Shown here piece after piece: positions 1 to 12,779 of a DNA stretch of 64,000 nucleotides; the first letter of the stretch is position 1; every line of letters begins with the position of its first letter. A model generated the notes under the pieces. It did no database searches, had not been told where the DNA came from, and saw nothing but the letters and a program-made list of their open reading frames with translations. Source of the DNA: Epinephelus fuscoguttatus (lineage: Eukaryota; Chordata; Actinopteri; Perciformes; Serranidae); NCBI RefSeq assembly GCF_011397635.1, contig NC_064770.1, positions 19,499,707 to 19,563,706 on the forward strand. The letters are read 5' to 3'. The translations under genes and the position numbers were made by a program.

Positions 1-701
1 ATATCCTTTATACCCGACTGAATGTTTCCAACTACAACTTGTAAAAAGTAGTATTAATTTGTTACTGTGTGTCAACGTGTTGTGTAGCTAACGTAGCTAT
101 AGCTAGCTAGCTGACGATAGCCTAGTGTAGAGCCGTTAGTAACGTTAGTGATCTAAGTCACAATTAGCTATAGCTAGTTAATTATAAACATACAGACGGG
201 CTACACACTATAGGAAACCCATATAAGGTGTCTCTCACATGTGTGTTTAACTGTGTTGAGATTTGGTGGTTGAAAAGGCTATAGCATATGATTTATGTTA
301 TTTTCACACTCATGAAACCATTACGTGACCCCTCATCTCCATAAATGGGGGCATTGCCATCCTGGATGAGACCACTAATTTATTTTCCTTTAAGTTGTCA
401 CCCGTTTGTCTATCCATTTTTCCATATTTTTATATCAGTTTGAGTGCATACTCAGTTACTAAACACTTGGTAGACATGCATCCAAGGTAAATAAGTGACA
501 TGGTATGGAGGAAAATAAATTATAAATACATGGCATACCCTTATAAAAAGGATTACTACAAAATGCCACTTTCACAACTTATGGAATATATCATATAAGC
601 TGTTCAAATAATATTTTGATCTGCTTTTGTGCATTTAAATTGTGATAACAGTCATAGCACTGGCTGCTAAGGATATTTTTCCTATCAGGTTTTATTTACA
701 G
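1..701 (+). other. arl16 intron (left edge of window)
   Basis: This stretch ends at a pyrimidine-rich AG acceptor (700-701) before the first visible arl16 exon. No coding sequence was seen. Around 90-180 there is a simple, locally repetitive tract built from AGCTA/GCTAACG-like words. Confidence 0.6.
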
Positions 702-1509
702 CTCAGTCTGCATGGATTAGGTGAACTGGGGGGACCTCCTTCTACTCTGCCTACTGTAAGTAATATTGAAAGGTAGTTTTAATACGTTTACAGGCTCAGT
801 TTTGATGAGACAGTAGACGTCCATGTAATGCCCTCACTCTCCTTAAACCTCCTCAGGTAGGGACCAACCTGACAGACCTGACACTGAAGAAGAAGAAGGT
901 GACATTAAGAGAGCTGGGAGGCTGCATGGGCCCTATATGGCCGAGTTACTTCAAAGACTGCTCCTCTGTCATTGTATGTTTTTGTATACATGCTGCAACA
1001 TTTGACAGAGTTAAATGAATTGACTGCTGCAATCACTTGAATAAATGTGTCTTTCTTTGTGTTTTGTTATAGTTCATGGTGGACTCAGCCAACATTGCTC
1101 AAATATCCTCCTCCTGTGTCCAGCTGCTGTCAGTACTTTCTGCTGAGCCTCTGCAAAGTGCCTCTGTGGTTATTCTGTTCAACAAGAGGTGACTCTCACA
1201 TACACACCAATCACTATATTCGCTTGCCATACCTGCAAGATGTCAGTCAGCATGTTCAATACAAAAAATATCCGATATCATAATTTTGTCTCTTGTTGAA
1301 AGCTGTTACCATTGTGTATTTTCTTTTTTTTTTTTTTCTTCAGTGACTTGCCTTGCACTATGAGTCTCGTAGAGATGAAGTCCCTGTTCAGAATGGATGA
1401 CATCATTGCATCTGCGCCTCAGCCAATCACAACAATTGAAATCAGTGCCCGCTCTGGACAGGGACTTCAGGAGGTGCTGAGCTGGCTGGAGTCCATCATA
1501 GTCAAGTGA
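702..1509 (+). CDS. arl16: ARL16, ADP-ribosylation factor-like GTPase 16 (3' part)
   Basis: Four coding exons are visible: 702-755, 857-973, 1073-1188 and 1344-1509 (TGA at 1507-1509). They join in frame to 150 residues that read like the C-terminal part of vertebrate ARL16, an atypical Arf-like small GTPase. Recognisable blocks are VGTNLTD, then RELGGCMGPIW where Arf proteins have the DxxG switch-II motif, VILFNKSDLP (the NKxD guanine-specificity motif) and EISARSGQGL (G5). The P-loop exon lies upstream of the window, so the gene is cut by the left edge rather than broken. Every junction is GT-AG. In human, ARL16 lies beside HGS, which is about 44 kb away here. The RELGG variant is, to my knowledge, also present in the human protein, so it is a family trait and not damage. 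Confidence 0.93.
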
Positions 1510-2010
1510 ACTATTGTATGTTTGTTTCCTATAACGTGATGCTACTCTCACAGGACTTGGGAATCTCACAGGCAAGCCTGTTGCCAAGAGATGTCAGTAT
1601 CCTCAGTGTGCAAAGACTGTTAACACACATGTGTTTGATGCTGGACTCACTGAAAAACTGTTGGTGTATCTTTGGTACCAAATAACAATGGTGACTGACT
1701 GTTTGTAAGAGTGAATGAGGTAGGAGATGTTTTAGTGGGATGATGGCAAGATGGAATGATTGTGTGGTTGACCTTTTCACATTTGTTAAATCGACACTAC
1801 TGTAGGTCTTACCTTCAGTTAACAACTATTTATACTGGTTACTTTTACCAATCAAATTCTGCACACATAAACAGTGAACTACTGAGATTCATGATGATCC
1901 TCATGCGCAAGAAGTAGAGGGGGTAGAAAGCAGGGAAGGGGCCATTTTAAGTCGCAGGACACTTTACTGTGTTTGAAATGATACAAAGATGGTCTCTTGT
2001 TTCATTTTAA

Positions 2011-2016
2011 AATAAA
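2011..2016 (+). terminator. arl16: candidate arl16 polyadenylation signal
   Basis: AATAAA lies about 500 bases after the arl16 stop; a second one is at 2319-2324. Either could end the transcript. The rest of 1510-3079 is the shared 3' region between convergent arl16 and epn3, with no coding sequence recognised. Confidence 0.5.
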
Positions 2017-3079
2017 ATAAGCCCTTGAACATCAGTTTAAAGACAAGTGGGAGGAATACGTTAGAAGAGCTTGGCTCGTCAAGAGTCATTACTGTAGGTG
2101 ATTCAGCAGTGGTTATGAGTCACTACCACCAGGGGGCATAAAATACAAATTCTATGACGGATACTGGGTGTGTGCATGAGTTGTAATGATTTCATGTCCC
2201 TGATATGTATTGATTTCAGGAAATGAGAACATACAAAAAAATAAAACCAACTGAAGAATGAAACAGTGTTCCAATTATACCCTTATATTTGATGAGAGTC
2301 AGTGGTTCACAAGCAATGAATAAAACTCATGATTCATACATTTTCTAATGTTGCCTTGCTTATAGTAGATTCTGAAGCACTTCCAGTTCTCCCAAACTAT
2401 CATTTCATTCAGTTAATCCCAGCAGTTCATTGCACTAATGGTAAAATCATGTAGACACTGATGTTCCTCATCAGTTCTGGTTCAACAGAAGCTCCACAAA
2501 GTTAACTTGAGTTGATGCACCATCATTTCAAGAATCGGAAAGGTCTCTAACTCTTGTCTCTTTACAGAAATCTATTTTTTATATTTGTATATGACAGCAG
2601 CAGTAGCCAGCTAAGCCGAACACACAAACAGCTGAGTGAGCAGGAGGCTTGTTGACTACTTAAAAAGCCGTAATACATTCGCCTGATAATTGTGGCTGAG
2701 TGAAGTGATGACAAAATATTATCAAACTGTGCTTTTGTGTATGTGTTTTTTTTCTGAATTCAGTTTGCAGTAGGTTATGGCCTTAAAGGAGGTTTACATG
2801 ACACTAATGGTTTCTGATACAAAGGCGTTATCACTTTTATATCGTGTTACTGCATATATGATAAGAGGACAGTGTTGCAGTGAGGAGCAGAACCAGCTTG
2901 CATCAATCTAAGGGTTACTGTTTTATAACACAATATAAAAACAACTAAGAATAGGGTTTCCATACAAGTCCATGGGACTGACGTTCAGTCTGCAGTTAAG
3001 AGTTATATTTCAAGAGCATAACCTAATGGCATTCCCCTTTTTTTTTCCTATAAGACATCTTCTCCAGTTTAGTTGGTCC

Positions 3080-6000
3080 TCACAAGAAAGGGTTCTGACT
3101 GCTCTGTGCAGCCTGTGATCCCTCAGTGCTGGCTGATGAGAAGGGTAACAAGGGCTCAGGGAGGGCCACCGGCAGGCCCAGACCGGGCTGGGTGGGGTGA
3201 GTGAGTGACGAGGGGAGGCTGGCAGGCTGGTGGCTCGTAGGCAGGGGCAAGGAGGCACTGTATGGAAGAGAAGTGCCCTGGGGAGCTGAAGAGATGGAGC
3301 CGGAGCCCATTTGATTCAGAGTCAGTTTGGGCTGCTCAGCTTGGAATGGATTGTTGGGTGAAGGAGCACTTAGGCCTAGACAGGAAGACACAAAAAAACC
3401 CAACAAGTTATTGAAATCCAATTTATCAACACAGCTGATTTAAGTTAGGAGATTCAACTCGTCTTTCCCTCTGGGTGTTGCATCTACAGCCAACAAAACA
3501 AATACCTGACAAGAAGGGGTTCAAGGTCTTGGGTGGAGGATTGGCTGGGATCAAGCTGTCCAGGTTTACCAAGGAAGCCGCTGTGGGGCCAAGGAAGGCC
3601 TCAGGTGTCCGGCATTTACGTGGGCTGGGGGCGGCCAGGCTTTCTCCGAGACGTGACATGTCAAATAGCTCAGGGCTGCCCTCCCTTCCCCCATTCAAAT
3701 TCACCTGACCTCCATCCATGGCTTCATCGAACAGATCCCCATCTGACAGCAGGAGAAAAAAACAAGTTCTGACATTGCAAGTGTGTGGGGATGCACAGGA
3801 TGATAATGACTATGTTTACATGCACAAAATATTCCAATTTTGCCCTTATTCTAAAAAGAGACAATATTCCTAATAAGCTGTTTACATGGCTAATGAAAAT
3901 GAATTTTCTATTAATATTCCCATTTACACGCATCCCTGCATACTGTGATTAACATGCCCTCATAAGACTTTTCCATCAGTGGCAGAGTTGTTCAACCGTA
4001 CAAACACAGCCTCCCTCTTTCATTCCTTCAACCACCTTTTTGAAAATGTCAATGATGTGATATTTCTGCATACCAAAATACCTGTTAATATCTAAGTCTT
4101 ACATAACGTTTAAAAATAGGTGTGTTTTCTTCTGACCAGAATTGATCGCTTTTCTTTTGGGCATGCATCTCTACCCTACAGCTTTGTAAACTGTTGGCTA
4201 GCTGGTTTGTGTACAATGCATCCATGTCAATGCACAGAGCTGACTGCAAACAGACAAGAGGCCACATGCTGCAAACTGCGATTAAAACCCCAGCTGAGAT
4301 TCATATTCTGAATGTGCTGTATACGTGTTCAAGGAATGCTCCCGAAACCTGAATAATACCAGGATATTCCACGTCTTAGTTTGAAAATGCTTCATTCAAA
4401 AAAGGCCGTTATATGACCCTTATCAAATTCAGACAATTGTCATATTCAAAATAAGAGTGGAATATTCGTGTGCATGTCAACATAGTCAGTGAAAACAATT
4501 AAATGTATTCTTTACCTGAGGGGCTTCCAGTGCGAGGAGAAGATTCCCTGACAGCTCCCTTGAGTGCTGAGAATGGATCGACCCCTGAAGAGGCTATAAA
4601 AATACCAAAATACATTATGGGTTTATTATTTTAAATATGTTATTTCAAATATCTATGTGGTGTCTGCTATGTCTCTTTGGCTGAGCTGTTTGAGTGCAGG
4701 TATCACCTGTGCTGGCCGCAAAGCCCCATTCTCGGCCTGTGGCGTTGATGTTGTTCGACGGGCCATCCCAGGGGTCAGCTGGAGGCTCCCACGGTGGTGG
4801 AGGGCTATTGGAAGGTGGTGGTGCCATCCAGGGAGGATCTGCTCTTGAGGGGTTGGTGCTGCCTTCTTTAGTAACAGAGAGGTGAATTAAAGAGAGAGGC
4901 CTGAAATGAATCACTGCAAATGCTTCTGTCCTCAAAGGACAAATATGTAGGTGTAATTAACTAAATATTTCAAACATGATCATGCCATGGTAAGATAACT
5001 GAAGGCTCACCCAGGGAGTCCCAAGGGTCTGTGCCCCCCGGGAGAGCAGCTGCCTGGTGCGCGGCATTGTTCCAATGGTGGCCGCTAGGAGGCGGATCTG
5101 ATGGGACTGCAAATACGTCTACAAGGTCCATGAAGGCAGTCTGACCACAAAGACAAGAAAATATTTGCTTCAGTTCAGCTCTCTATTCCTTAAAGCTACA
5201 GTTGGGAACGTGTTTAAAAATAACTTTTTGCCATATTTGCTGAAAGTGTCACTATTTCCACACAGTAGTACATGTAACAGATGGTCTGTGAAAAAATCAT
5301 GTTGCTCCTCCTCCACGTACTGCTTCTTTATTTGTGGCACAATTTTTTTTTCGACACAACTTGCAGGTACTCATTAACCAATGACTGCTGTCAATATCAC
5401 AACACATGTAGATATCAGGGCAAAAACAAACAGGTAAATGAACAAAACGGCATAACAACAAAAAAAATATTTAACAAAAACTGTCTGACCTTCTCTTAAT
5501 GACATCATACCTCACATAACACAGGTCTACTGTTATGACAAAAACAGTAACAGACTTAAGGATGTAAAACAACATATATACCTGCACCTCCTCGTACTGT
5601 TTCTAATGGCATATGCAAGAATCCACCGCCCCTGAATGAAGACAACCAATCAGAGCAGAGGAGTCTCCAACACAGCTGTCAATCATGCCAATCACTGCTT
5701 GTGAACTGCGGTCAAACTAGGCAGCACTGACCAAATATAAATTGAGATTCAGTCACTGCATTGCCTATTTCTCACCTCAAATGTTTTCAAAACTGTATTT
5801 TAGTGTACTGTTTAGCTGTAAAGACAGAACGTTTGTGACCCAGCAGGTGGGCATTGCTTGTTTTTCTGCTTGACTGTTTCCAAAATGGTGGCTGGGTCTC
5901 ATATTCAGCTCAACGGTACACTAAAATACGTTTCTAAAGAAGCAATTGAGGCCAGAAATAGGCGATGCAGTTACAGGATCTTGATTTGTATGTGATCAGC

Positions 6001-9000
6001 GCTGCGTGTTACAGTTTGACCGCAGTTCATGAGCAGTGATTGACAGCTTCTTCGGAGACTCCTCCTATCTGAACGGTGGTTTTTCGTCAGCCGCGGTAGA
6101 TGACTGCAAAAGCCATTAGAAGCACTACAAAGAGAAGGAGGGATGTGATTGTTTTCACAGATTATCTGTCTCACGTACTGTGTGGCTAATATATTTTTTA
6201 AATAAAAGTTACCAACTACAGCTTTAATAGCAAAGTGATTGCTGGAATTAATTATTTATGAATTTTATTAAAAGAACACTTCTGAGATTTTCAGTGTTTA
6301 TTTAGTGGTTGAGATTTAAAACCTGATCTGACTGGATAATCCTGCCCATCATTACCATAAAGCATTGTAATTTAGATTTCAGTCCTTGGTTTATAAGTAC
6401 ATGTTCTCAAAGCATGAGGAAAAACCAAAGTAAACCACAATGTACGGTCACATTTCATCACCCCCCAGTGAGATATTCCATACCCCAATATTTCATACCC
6501 CGCCTTTAGTCTCCATCTCACGTTTGCTTTCCTCCAGAGCTTTCTTGAGCAATGTCTCGTCTCCTTGGCGACTGAGTTGCTCCTGCCAACAGATACAAAC
6601 ACATGGTCACCTTTGGGCATGACGGCTTCCGGCAAAATTCACATATTGTCTCGTCATACTATATTTATGACTCAGCGACTGCTCACAAGCACAAAAGCCA
6701 GCTTGTATTCTTCCTGGGCAGTGTATGACCCAGTGATAGATGAGTGCAGTGCGCACACACTAGAAAATTCTGTGGTCAAAGAGAGGAGAGAGCAGAGCAT
6801 CACGGCAGCTCTTTTGTGGCTTAGTGAGAAGGCAAAGACAAAGAGAGTGAGACAGGAAGAGAGAGGTGGGGTAAAAAGGTTGCCAGAGATAATACAACAG
6901 AGTGACAGATATAAAACTTAAAAGAAAGAAAAGGAAACGAAGCAAGGGTGTGAAAATAAGTTTAACATTTTATAGTGGAAGATTATTGTCCAAAAAAAAG
7001 AGAGAAAAACCTAGAGGATGGTTCCCTAAAGGCAGGAACACACTACGTTATTGAAATCCACGCAGCTCCAGAACAAAAAGTCCCCCAACCCCCACCCCTG
7101 GTGACCACCAAGAACCCTACCTGCTGGTGCTCCTCTTTACTCAAGCTCAGGGCTAACTGGAGCTGGGCGTCCTCATCCATCTCCAATGCAGGAGGTGCAG
7201 GTGGGGCAGGCTGTGAGGGAGGTAGCCAGAGAGGAAATTTCAATCAGTATTCAGCCTACAAAACTGTAAAATATGCCTGGACAAACTGGCAGCACATTGC
7301 ATGCACTTCTACAGGTGTCCCAGGGAGAGTAAAGGGGTCAAACCCTTTGCCCTTCCTCGACACTGCTCAAGAAGAGTGTCTGACGTGAGTATCTGCTTAA
7401 GTAAGAGGAGAGATTTAATAGTTAGTGGAGCTGAAGGATGAAGCGTCGTTGGATTAGTCGCTGGAAAAAGTTAAATGTCCTTTTCATGTACAGGGAGGAG
7501 AGTGAGCAGTACATGCAGCTGTTCCTCAGAAGGGCCCGGACCAAGCCGTGAGGTTGGTTTCAGTGTGCAGAGCAACAAGAGATGTGCTACAGGGCAAAGG
7601 ATGCAAAGGAAGAGTCATCCCTGGTCCCAGCATACTAATACCTTCTTAGTGTCCTCCTTGCTGAGAGTCATAGCGATCTGGAGCTGGGTCTGTTCATCAA
7701 TATCCAATGTGGGAGGTGACTAGGGTCAAGCAGGAAGGATTAGAAGGAAGACTAATCAAAGGGAAAGGTAAAAGCTTGATTTTGCTTAAGTGATTCTTAA
7801 AGAAGAATAATGTTTTAAGGTAATTTAGAAGAGAGGAGTATCACAGAAAGTGCTGTGTACTGCAGTATATTCCCACAGTGGCCGTCACAGAGGGCAACGG
7901 CTGTCCTTGCCATTGAGACTAGGATGGGCTGTGGACGCTTAGGAGTGGATCAATACACACATCCTGTCTGGCTTCTCACTCTTTCACTCGCAGCTTCCTC
8001 ATTCTTCAGCATGGCTCCCACTGATTCACCAGAGACAGAGTTGATGAAATCACTTTCTGTTAAAGGTTCTGGGAAATGGTGGCCTCGTAGAGACAGGGAG
8101 TGGGAGTGCTTCATCGCCACGACGGATAATTTCCAAGCATGTGTGTATGGGAGATATTTAATGTTTCACTTCAGCATTACAACATTAACATGTCAGCAGG
8201 GCGGCCGAGAAGCCTCTTTCTGTCAGGCGCATGAGCTGTCGGGATGAGAGTTTTGTGTGTGTGCTCAGTGTGTGTGCTCAGTGTGTGTGTGTGTGTGTGT
8301 GTGTGTTGTCTTAGTTAGAGGTACCTTTTCACTTTCTTCTCGGCTCATAGCCAGGGCCAGCTGCAGCTGCAGCTCCTCTTCTCCACTGGTCGCGGGCCGA
8401 GCTTGCTCCAGGTCTGGAGCAAGTCGAGGAGAGGAAGAGGAGGCTACAGGGACAGAGGAAGAACACAGGGGATTGGGTGTTAAGCAAGGAATGGGGAGCA
8501 GAGGGGTGTAGACAAAAACATTAACAGATGGAAATAAACGGGAAACAAAGAAAGAAACACTTTAGGCTGATTTTTAAGGCCAGAAAAGAGCTGGCACTGT
8601 TTATGCATGTTAATTTTTTTTCCACTGCCCGTTGTTTAGGGCCTTTGCTGGCATCGCTTGCCACGGCCTGCCTAACTCTGCCTGCACTGAGAACAATGGA
8701 GCGCCTGTGTGGAGAGTTAGGGTGGTGGAGGGGCAGAGGAATGGACGGGTTGGAGTGGGGCCCACCTTATTACCCTGAATCCTCTGGGTGGGTTCCAAAA
8801 CTTAGGTCCAGGTTTGGAGGAGGGGATGGGGCAGGGAGGGGGCTGGCAGGATACCAGTCTGGGTGTCAGGCTGTGGGTCACGGGGCTAAAAGAGGGCAGC
8901 AGGCCACACGTTGGCAAAGTCAGGTCTCAGAAACTAATCATTTCCACTGTGCTGCCCCTCAATATCCCCCGTCTGAGCTGGAATGCGTGCTGCCAATTAG

Positions 9001-10913
9001 CTGCTGCCAACCTCTTGACCCCCACCCACGCCATCCGTCAGCATTTCATCTACCCCTCCATCCACCACCATCCTTTTGATCTTTAAAATCACATGGAGCA
9101 GAGTGAGAAAATTGCAAAAATAAAACTGACAAATGATTTCAGTTTCTCGCTATGATTCTCAGAGTGTGAAATTGTTATGGCTAACCAGCATGAAAGCCTC
9201 TCTCTGTTTGATAAACTGAGGATTTAAACTCAGCACTTTGTGGTATTATCACATCTATATGTTTTCCCTGCACATTACAAACCATGCTCCCATTGTACCA
9301 TCACTAAACCGCAGACTCAGGCTCGGAGGTGGTAACGGTTTCGGCCACATGTTTCCGCTGGCACACATTCTAGCCCAGACAAATATGCAAGGAACGCGCA
9401 TCAAGTGGAAAATGAATCGGAGAAAAAGGACTTTTTGAGGGATTTGAGGAAATAAAGCAGATACCCATCTGTGGGCATGTCTCTATTTACACCATGAAAC
9501 CAGCCACAGACATCAAAGTTACCGGTGCCTTCATGAAACCACAGCTCTGCTACTGACTAACTCCTTCTAATGAACACCATACACCACACAGACCACACAA
9601 ATGCCAAAGTATATGGCACACACCAGACATACCACATTTACAAATGCTACACACAGCTACTTAATGCTTTTCCACGGTATGTTTGAGCTGATAGGTCAAT
9701 GATTTCCTAACCCTGACACACTGACAGAGGGATCAGTTAGGTGTCATGTTGTCTAGACACCACACCAACATCTCCGTAGTCGCGTAACAGCTCATAGGAT
9801 CAGCAAGTAAACACGGTATCCAGTTGTGGTTTAACGTTAAATTGAAACAAGCACAAACAGGGCCTCCTCTCTTTTGTAAATCCAGTTTAGCTGACGTGAC
9901 TGTCAGCAAGAGAATGAAAGGAATGCAGATGTCCATCCGTCAGTGGAGAGTAAAACTGAAACACCTGAGGACACGAGGAGCATTAATACTCATCAAAGCT
10001 TAAATGTTGCAAGGTGCTGCTGGTATTAAAATAGCATCGACTTTAATGAGAAATCACAGGTAGGAGCTGATTGATGTACACACCTCAAACACTGGGCAGA
10101 GAGGAAATATATAGCTGACAGCATCTCTATAAATCGCCATTTTCAAATGGAAAAACATAGGTGAGGAATGCAGTTATTCTGCTGCATCATCCATAAGATC
10201 ATACCTTAATTTATCTAATCATGACCTGTCATGTGTGCATTCCTACCACGTGAAAGGTCACATGCCAGAGAAAATATTCAGGTGTCGCTCAGGTATTTGT
10301 GAAGATATCCCTGCTACTCACAGTGAAAGGAGGATGGTGAGCCTCTGCACCGACCGGACTCATCCCCATGGGCACCCGCCGAAGTGGGCTGGCTTGTGCG
10401 ACGCCCTGGGTACGGAGGAGGCAGCGATCCAGAGCCTAACCCACTGCTCGCCATGCGCGTCTTGGTTTTCAGTGCCTGGCTCCTCTCCTTCTTCAGCTTT
10501 TCCTCATCCCTCAGCAGAGCCACCAGATGCTTGGCCTTCTCCCGGACGTTGACACCCTGGTCACGTCCGTCTCGGTCTATGTACTGGAAGTCTCTCAGTG
10601 TCTGGATGGTGTAAATGTTCTCCCGGCACTCCGTGGCCACACGTTCGGAGCCTGTTTTGATCAGGTAGTCCAGCAGGGTCAGTGCCTTATAAACATGGCG
10701 CCAGTTTTTACCATGGTCGTTGAGCCGCTTCCAGATCATCCCCATAACCTCCGTGAATGCCACGACATTGAAGGTCAGGTCTGCAATTTCAGACATGAGC
10801 GAGCTGGGAGGGCCCCAGGGGTCGTTGGAGGTTGCCTCTCGGACCTTGATCTCGGCCTCTGTGTAGTTGTTGACCATGTTTTTCATCTGGCGGCGCAGCG
10901 ATGAGGTCTGCAT
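3080..10913 (-). CDS. epn3: Epsin-3-like endocytic adaptor
   Basis: Nine coding exons in reading order: 10913-10322, 8443-8325, 7719-7642, 7210-7121, 5140-5011, 4865-4707, 4593-4516, 3742-3506 and 3375-3080. They sum to 1779 nt (592 aa). Exon 1 encodes a whole ENTH domain (about residues 1-150), which in epsins binds PI(4,5)P2 and bends membrane. The next three exons each hold one ubiquitin-interacting motif: EEELQLQLALAMSREE, then the weaker EQTQLQIAMTLSKED, then EDAQLQLALSLSKEE. The tail has DPW and DPF AP2-binding motifs (TDPWDSL, ADPWDGP, VDPFSAL) and three NPF motifs for EH-domain partners, ending in NPFL. The C-terminal blocks TPEAFLGP, SLVNLDSL, LSAPSPNNPF and YSASLPLP match EPN3 better than EPN1 or EPN2. 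The start ATG sits in the context ATCATGC, within the exon that begins at 11076. I am sure of epsin; the EPN3 assignment is strong but from memory. Confidence 0.92.
3807..4488. mobile_element. MITE-like inverted-repeat element in epn3 intron
   Basis: The segment begins TGACTATGTTTACATGCAC and ends with an imperfect reverse complement of it (GTGCATG..AACATAGTCA). The similarity continues inwards over an AATATTCC block. It lies wholly inside the intron between the exons at 3506-3742 and 4516-4593 and has no coding capacity, as expected for a non-autonomous DNA transposon. Confidence 0.7.
5194..6223. mobile_element. Foldback MITE bounded by TTAA, piggyBac-like
   Basis: Flanked by TTAA at 5190-5193 and 6224-6227. 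The ends are inverted repeats (AGCTACAGTTGGGAAC against AGCTGTAGTTGGTAAC). The arms continue far inside: the words GAACTGCGGTCAAACT, GCCTATTTCT and TATTTTAGTGTAC in about 5690-5815 recur as reverse complements in about 5920-6055. The element is therefore a long imperfect hairpin rather than just end repeats. TTAA target sites are typical of piggyBac-type elements. It sits in an epn3 intron. Confidence 0.78.
8281..8306. repeat. (GT)n microsatellite in epn3 intron
   Basis: A short GT run, preceded by two CTCAGTGTGTG units, lies about 15 bases downstream of the epn3 exon 2 donor. The rest of the large intron 8444-10321 contains no exon I could support. Confidence 0.85.
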
Positions 10914-11076
10914 GATGGCGGTGGTGGTTCACAGGTAGCAAAAGACAGTCTAACAGCAGGCCAGCCCACTGTGTTGCCTCAGGCGAGGTGGCTCGTTAGA
11001 GATCAGTTCAGTGGAAAAATGCAATGAAGTCGACCTCCTGTTGGGAACTTCAGTGACGTCCACAAGTGTGTTCCTG
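10914..11076 (-). other. epn3: epn3 5' untranslated part of exon
   Basis: The coding exon extends upstream without an in-frame start to a good acceptor (polypyrimidine tract plus CAG at 11079-11077 on the minus strand), so the exon probably begins at 11076 and at least one non-coding exon lies further upstream. Confidence 0.6.
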
Positions 11077-12779
11077 CTGGAAAGGAAATCAGATTCACAG
11101 AAAGCCATATATGTTAACATTATTGTTCTTACATCAGATATTCACAGATGACACACCACCATCTTCACGCTGCTACAAACAGGACTGGTGACCACAGCTG
11201 AACTCTCACACATTTTTTTTACTCAGTAATTGTGTTTGGAAGGAGAAAGAAACAACTCAGCACCTCCCAGCAATATGAAACACAACACCTGAGCTCAGTT
11301 TCTCCTGAAACAACTTGCAGAGATCTGTGTGAGTGCACACAGTGCAGTGCTCCTGTGTAAACAATGACCACCTTGACAGCTATTTCCTAAATTCAATTTT
11401 CAGAAATATTTTTATTTCTTTCCCTGAAAATCAAATATTAGTTTCAGACTGAGGGACTGCAAACCCAACCTAGGGTAGAAATCTGTGTTTTATCTTGGAG
11501 TGAAACTGGGAGGGGGGCGGGGGAGCTCCACCTCCCGTGTTTTTGTGACCTGATTACATCACCGCAGCAGCAGAGGGCCTTCAAAGCATCTGAAGACTCA
11601 CAAAACTGTAACTCCCACACAGATACACACACAGTAGTCGACCAGAATCACTAATACGTTGCTATTTTTAAAGATTTTACATTAATAATCAAGACAATAT
11701 TAGTGCACGGTGCAGTACCTATCACTTTGGCCTGGATGTTGGACTGCTTTTCCAGTGAGTCACTTGAACTGATAACTTTCCACTCCCAGACCTGCCTCGC
11801 CTATTTAACTAAGAGCTGAGATGCATGAACACGCAGGATCAATCCCCCTCACTTAAGAGTCAAGCACTGTGTCATGAGTTAGCATTTCCAAAATATTAAA
11901 AGGGGGCATGGAATGAGAGATGGGCTTTAAAATATATCGATATCTAACCCTTGAGTGGGTGGAACACTGAATATGACAAAACTGATTTATTACATTGAAA
12001 CTATAATAAAGAAAGCAAACTAAAAACATTATAGTGTTATACAGGCTGTGGGGATACTATGAATAAAAGGGGACAGCACTACATTGGGCCGCGACATCAG
12101 TCATACTGTGAGAGAGCTCCCAGAGCTGTAAATAGATGGTGAAGTGGTTGTAAGAGACAAAATGCTTGTGGCTCAGCTGACCACAGGTTAAATCTCAAGT
12201 GGTGACCAACCCGAGCCATTCAGTCCCATTAACTCCCAATCCGTACACTGTGTGAGGAAAAACTGGATAGTCGGTTAAAAAGAGCCCTTCCTGTAAATGC
12301 AAGTTGGTTAAGCAGAGGTTTTAATGCTGCCAATCACAGAGAGAGGAGTGCTGTAACAAGAGAGATCAGAGTGGCAATTAAACCGTCCTTCTGGCCAGCT
12401 TTCTAATCTAATCTGAATGCCTCCACTGCTGTTGTACTCACAACCATAATGAAGATAAATTCATTTTGCGACATATCTGACAAATTACTATCACATACGT
12501 CAGACTGATAGTAGGGTTGGTGGGAAAGGCGGCACCAGCTGCCCATCACCATCACTACACACAGAAATGTTGGGCTGGGCGATACATCGTCATGATATTC
12601 AGTGGCGCCTCCAACGGTGGGGGCCAGAGGGTTCATGTCCCCTGCCCCCCCCCCCTTTGTAGGCACTCTGGCAAGGATGACTGAAGGCTGATAATACTGT
12701 CCTTTACGAGAGGCTGTGGCACACTTATCTTTTAAACTAGTCTAAAGGTAGTGGTATCTTGTGAGACTTGTCATCCTAA

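Noticed and set aside
7855-8247. 130-codon plus-strand frame
   Set aside because: Lies opposite epn3, between its second and third coding exons, with no similarity to a known family.
8528-9079. 183-codon open frame on the plus strand
   Set aside because: It lies inside the large epn3 intron on the opposite strand. It has low-complexity Gly/Arg/Pro composition, no recognisable domain and several overlapping open frames of equal length.
10527-10904. 125-codon plus-strand frame
   Set aside because: Antisense to the highly conserved ENTH exon of epn3; the open frame is a by-product of that codon bias.
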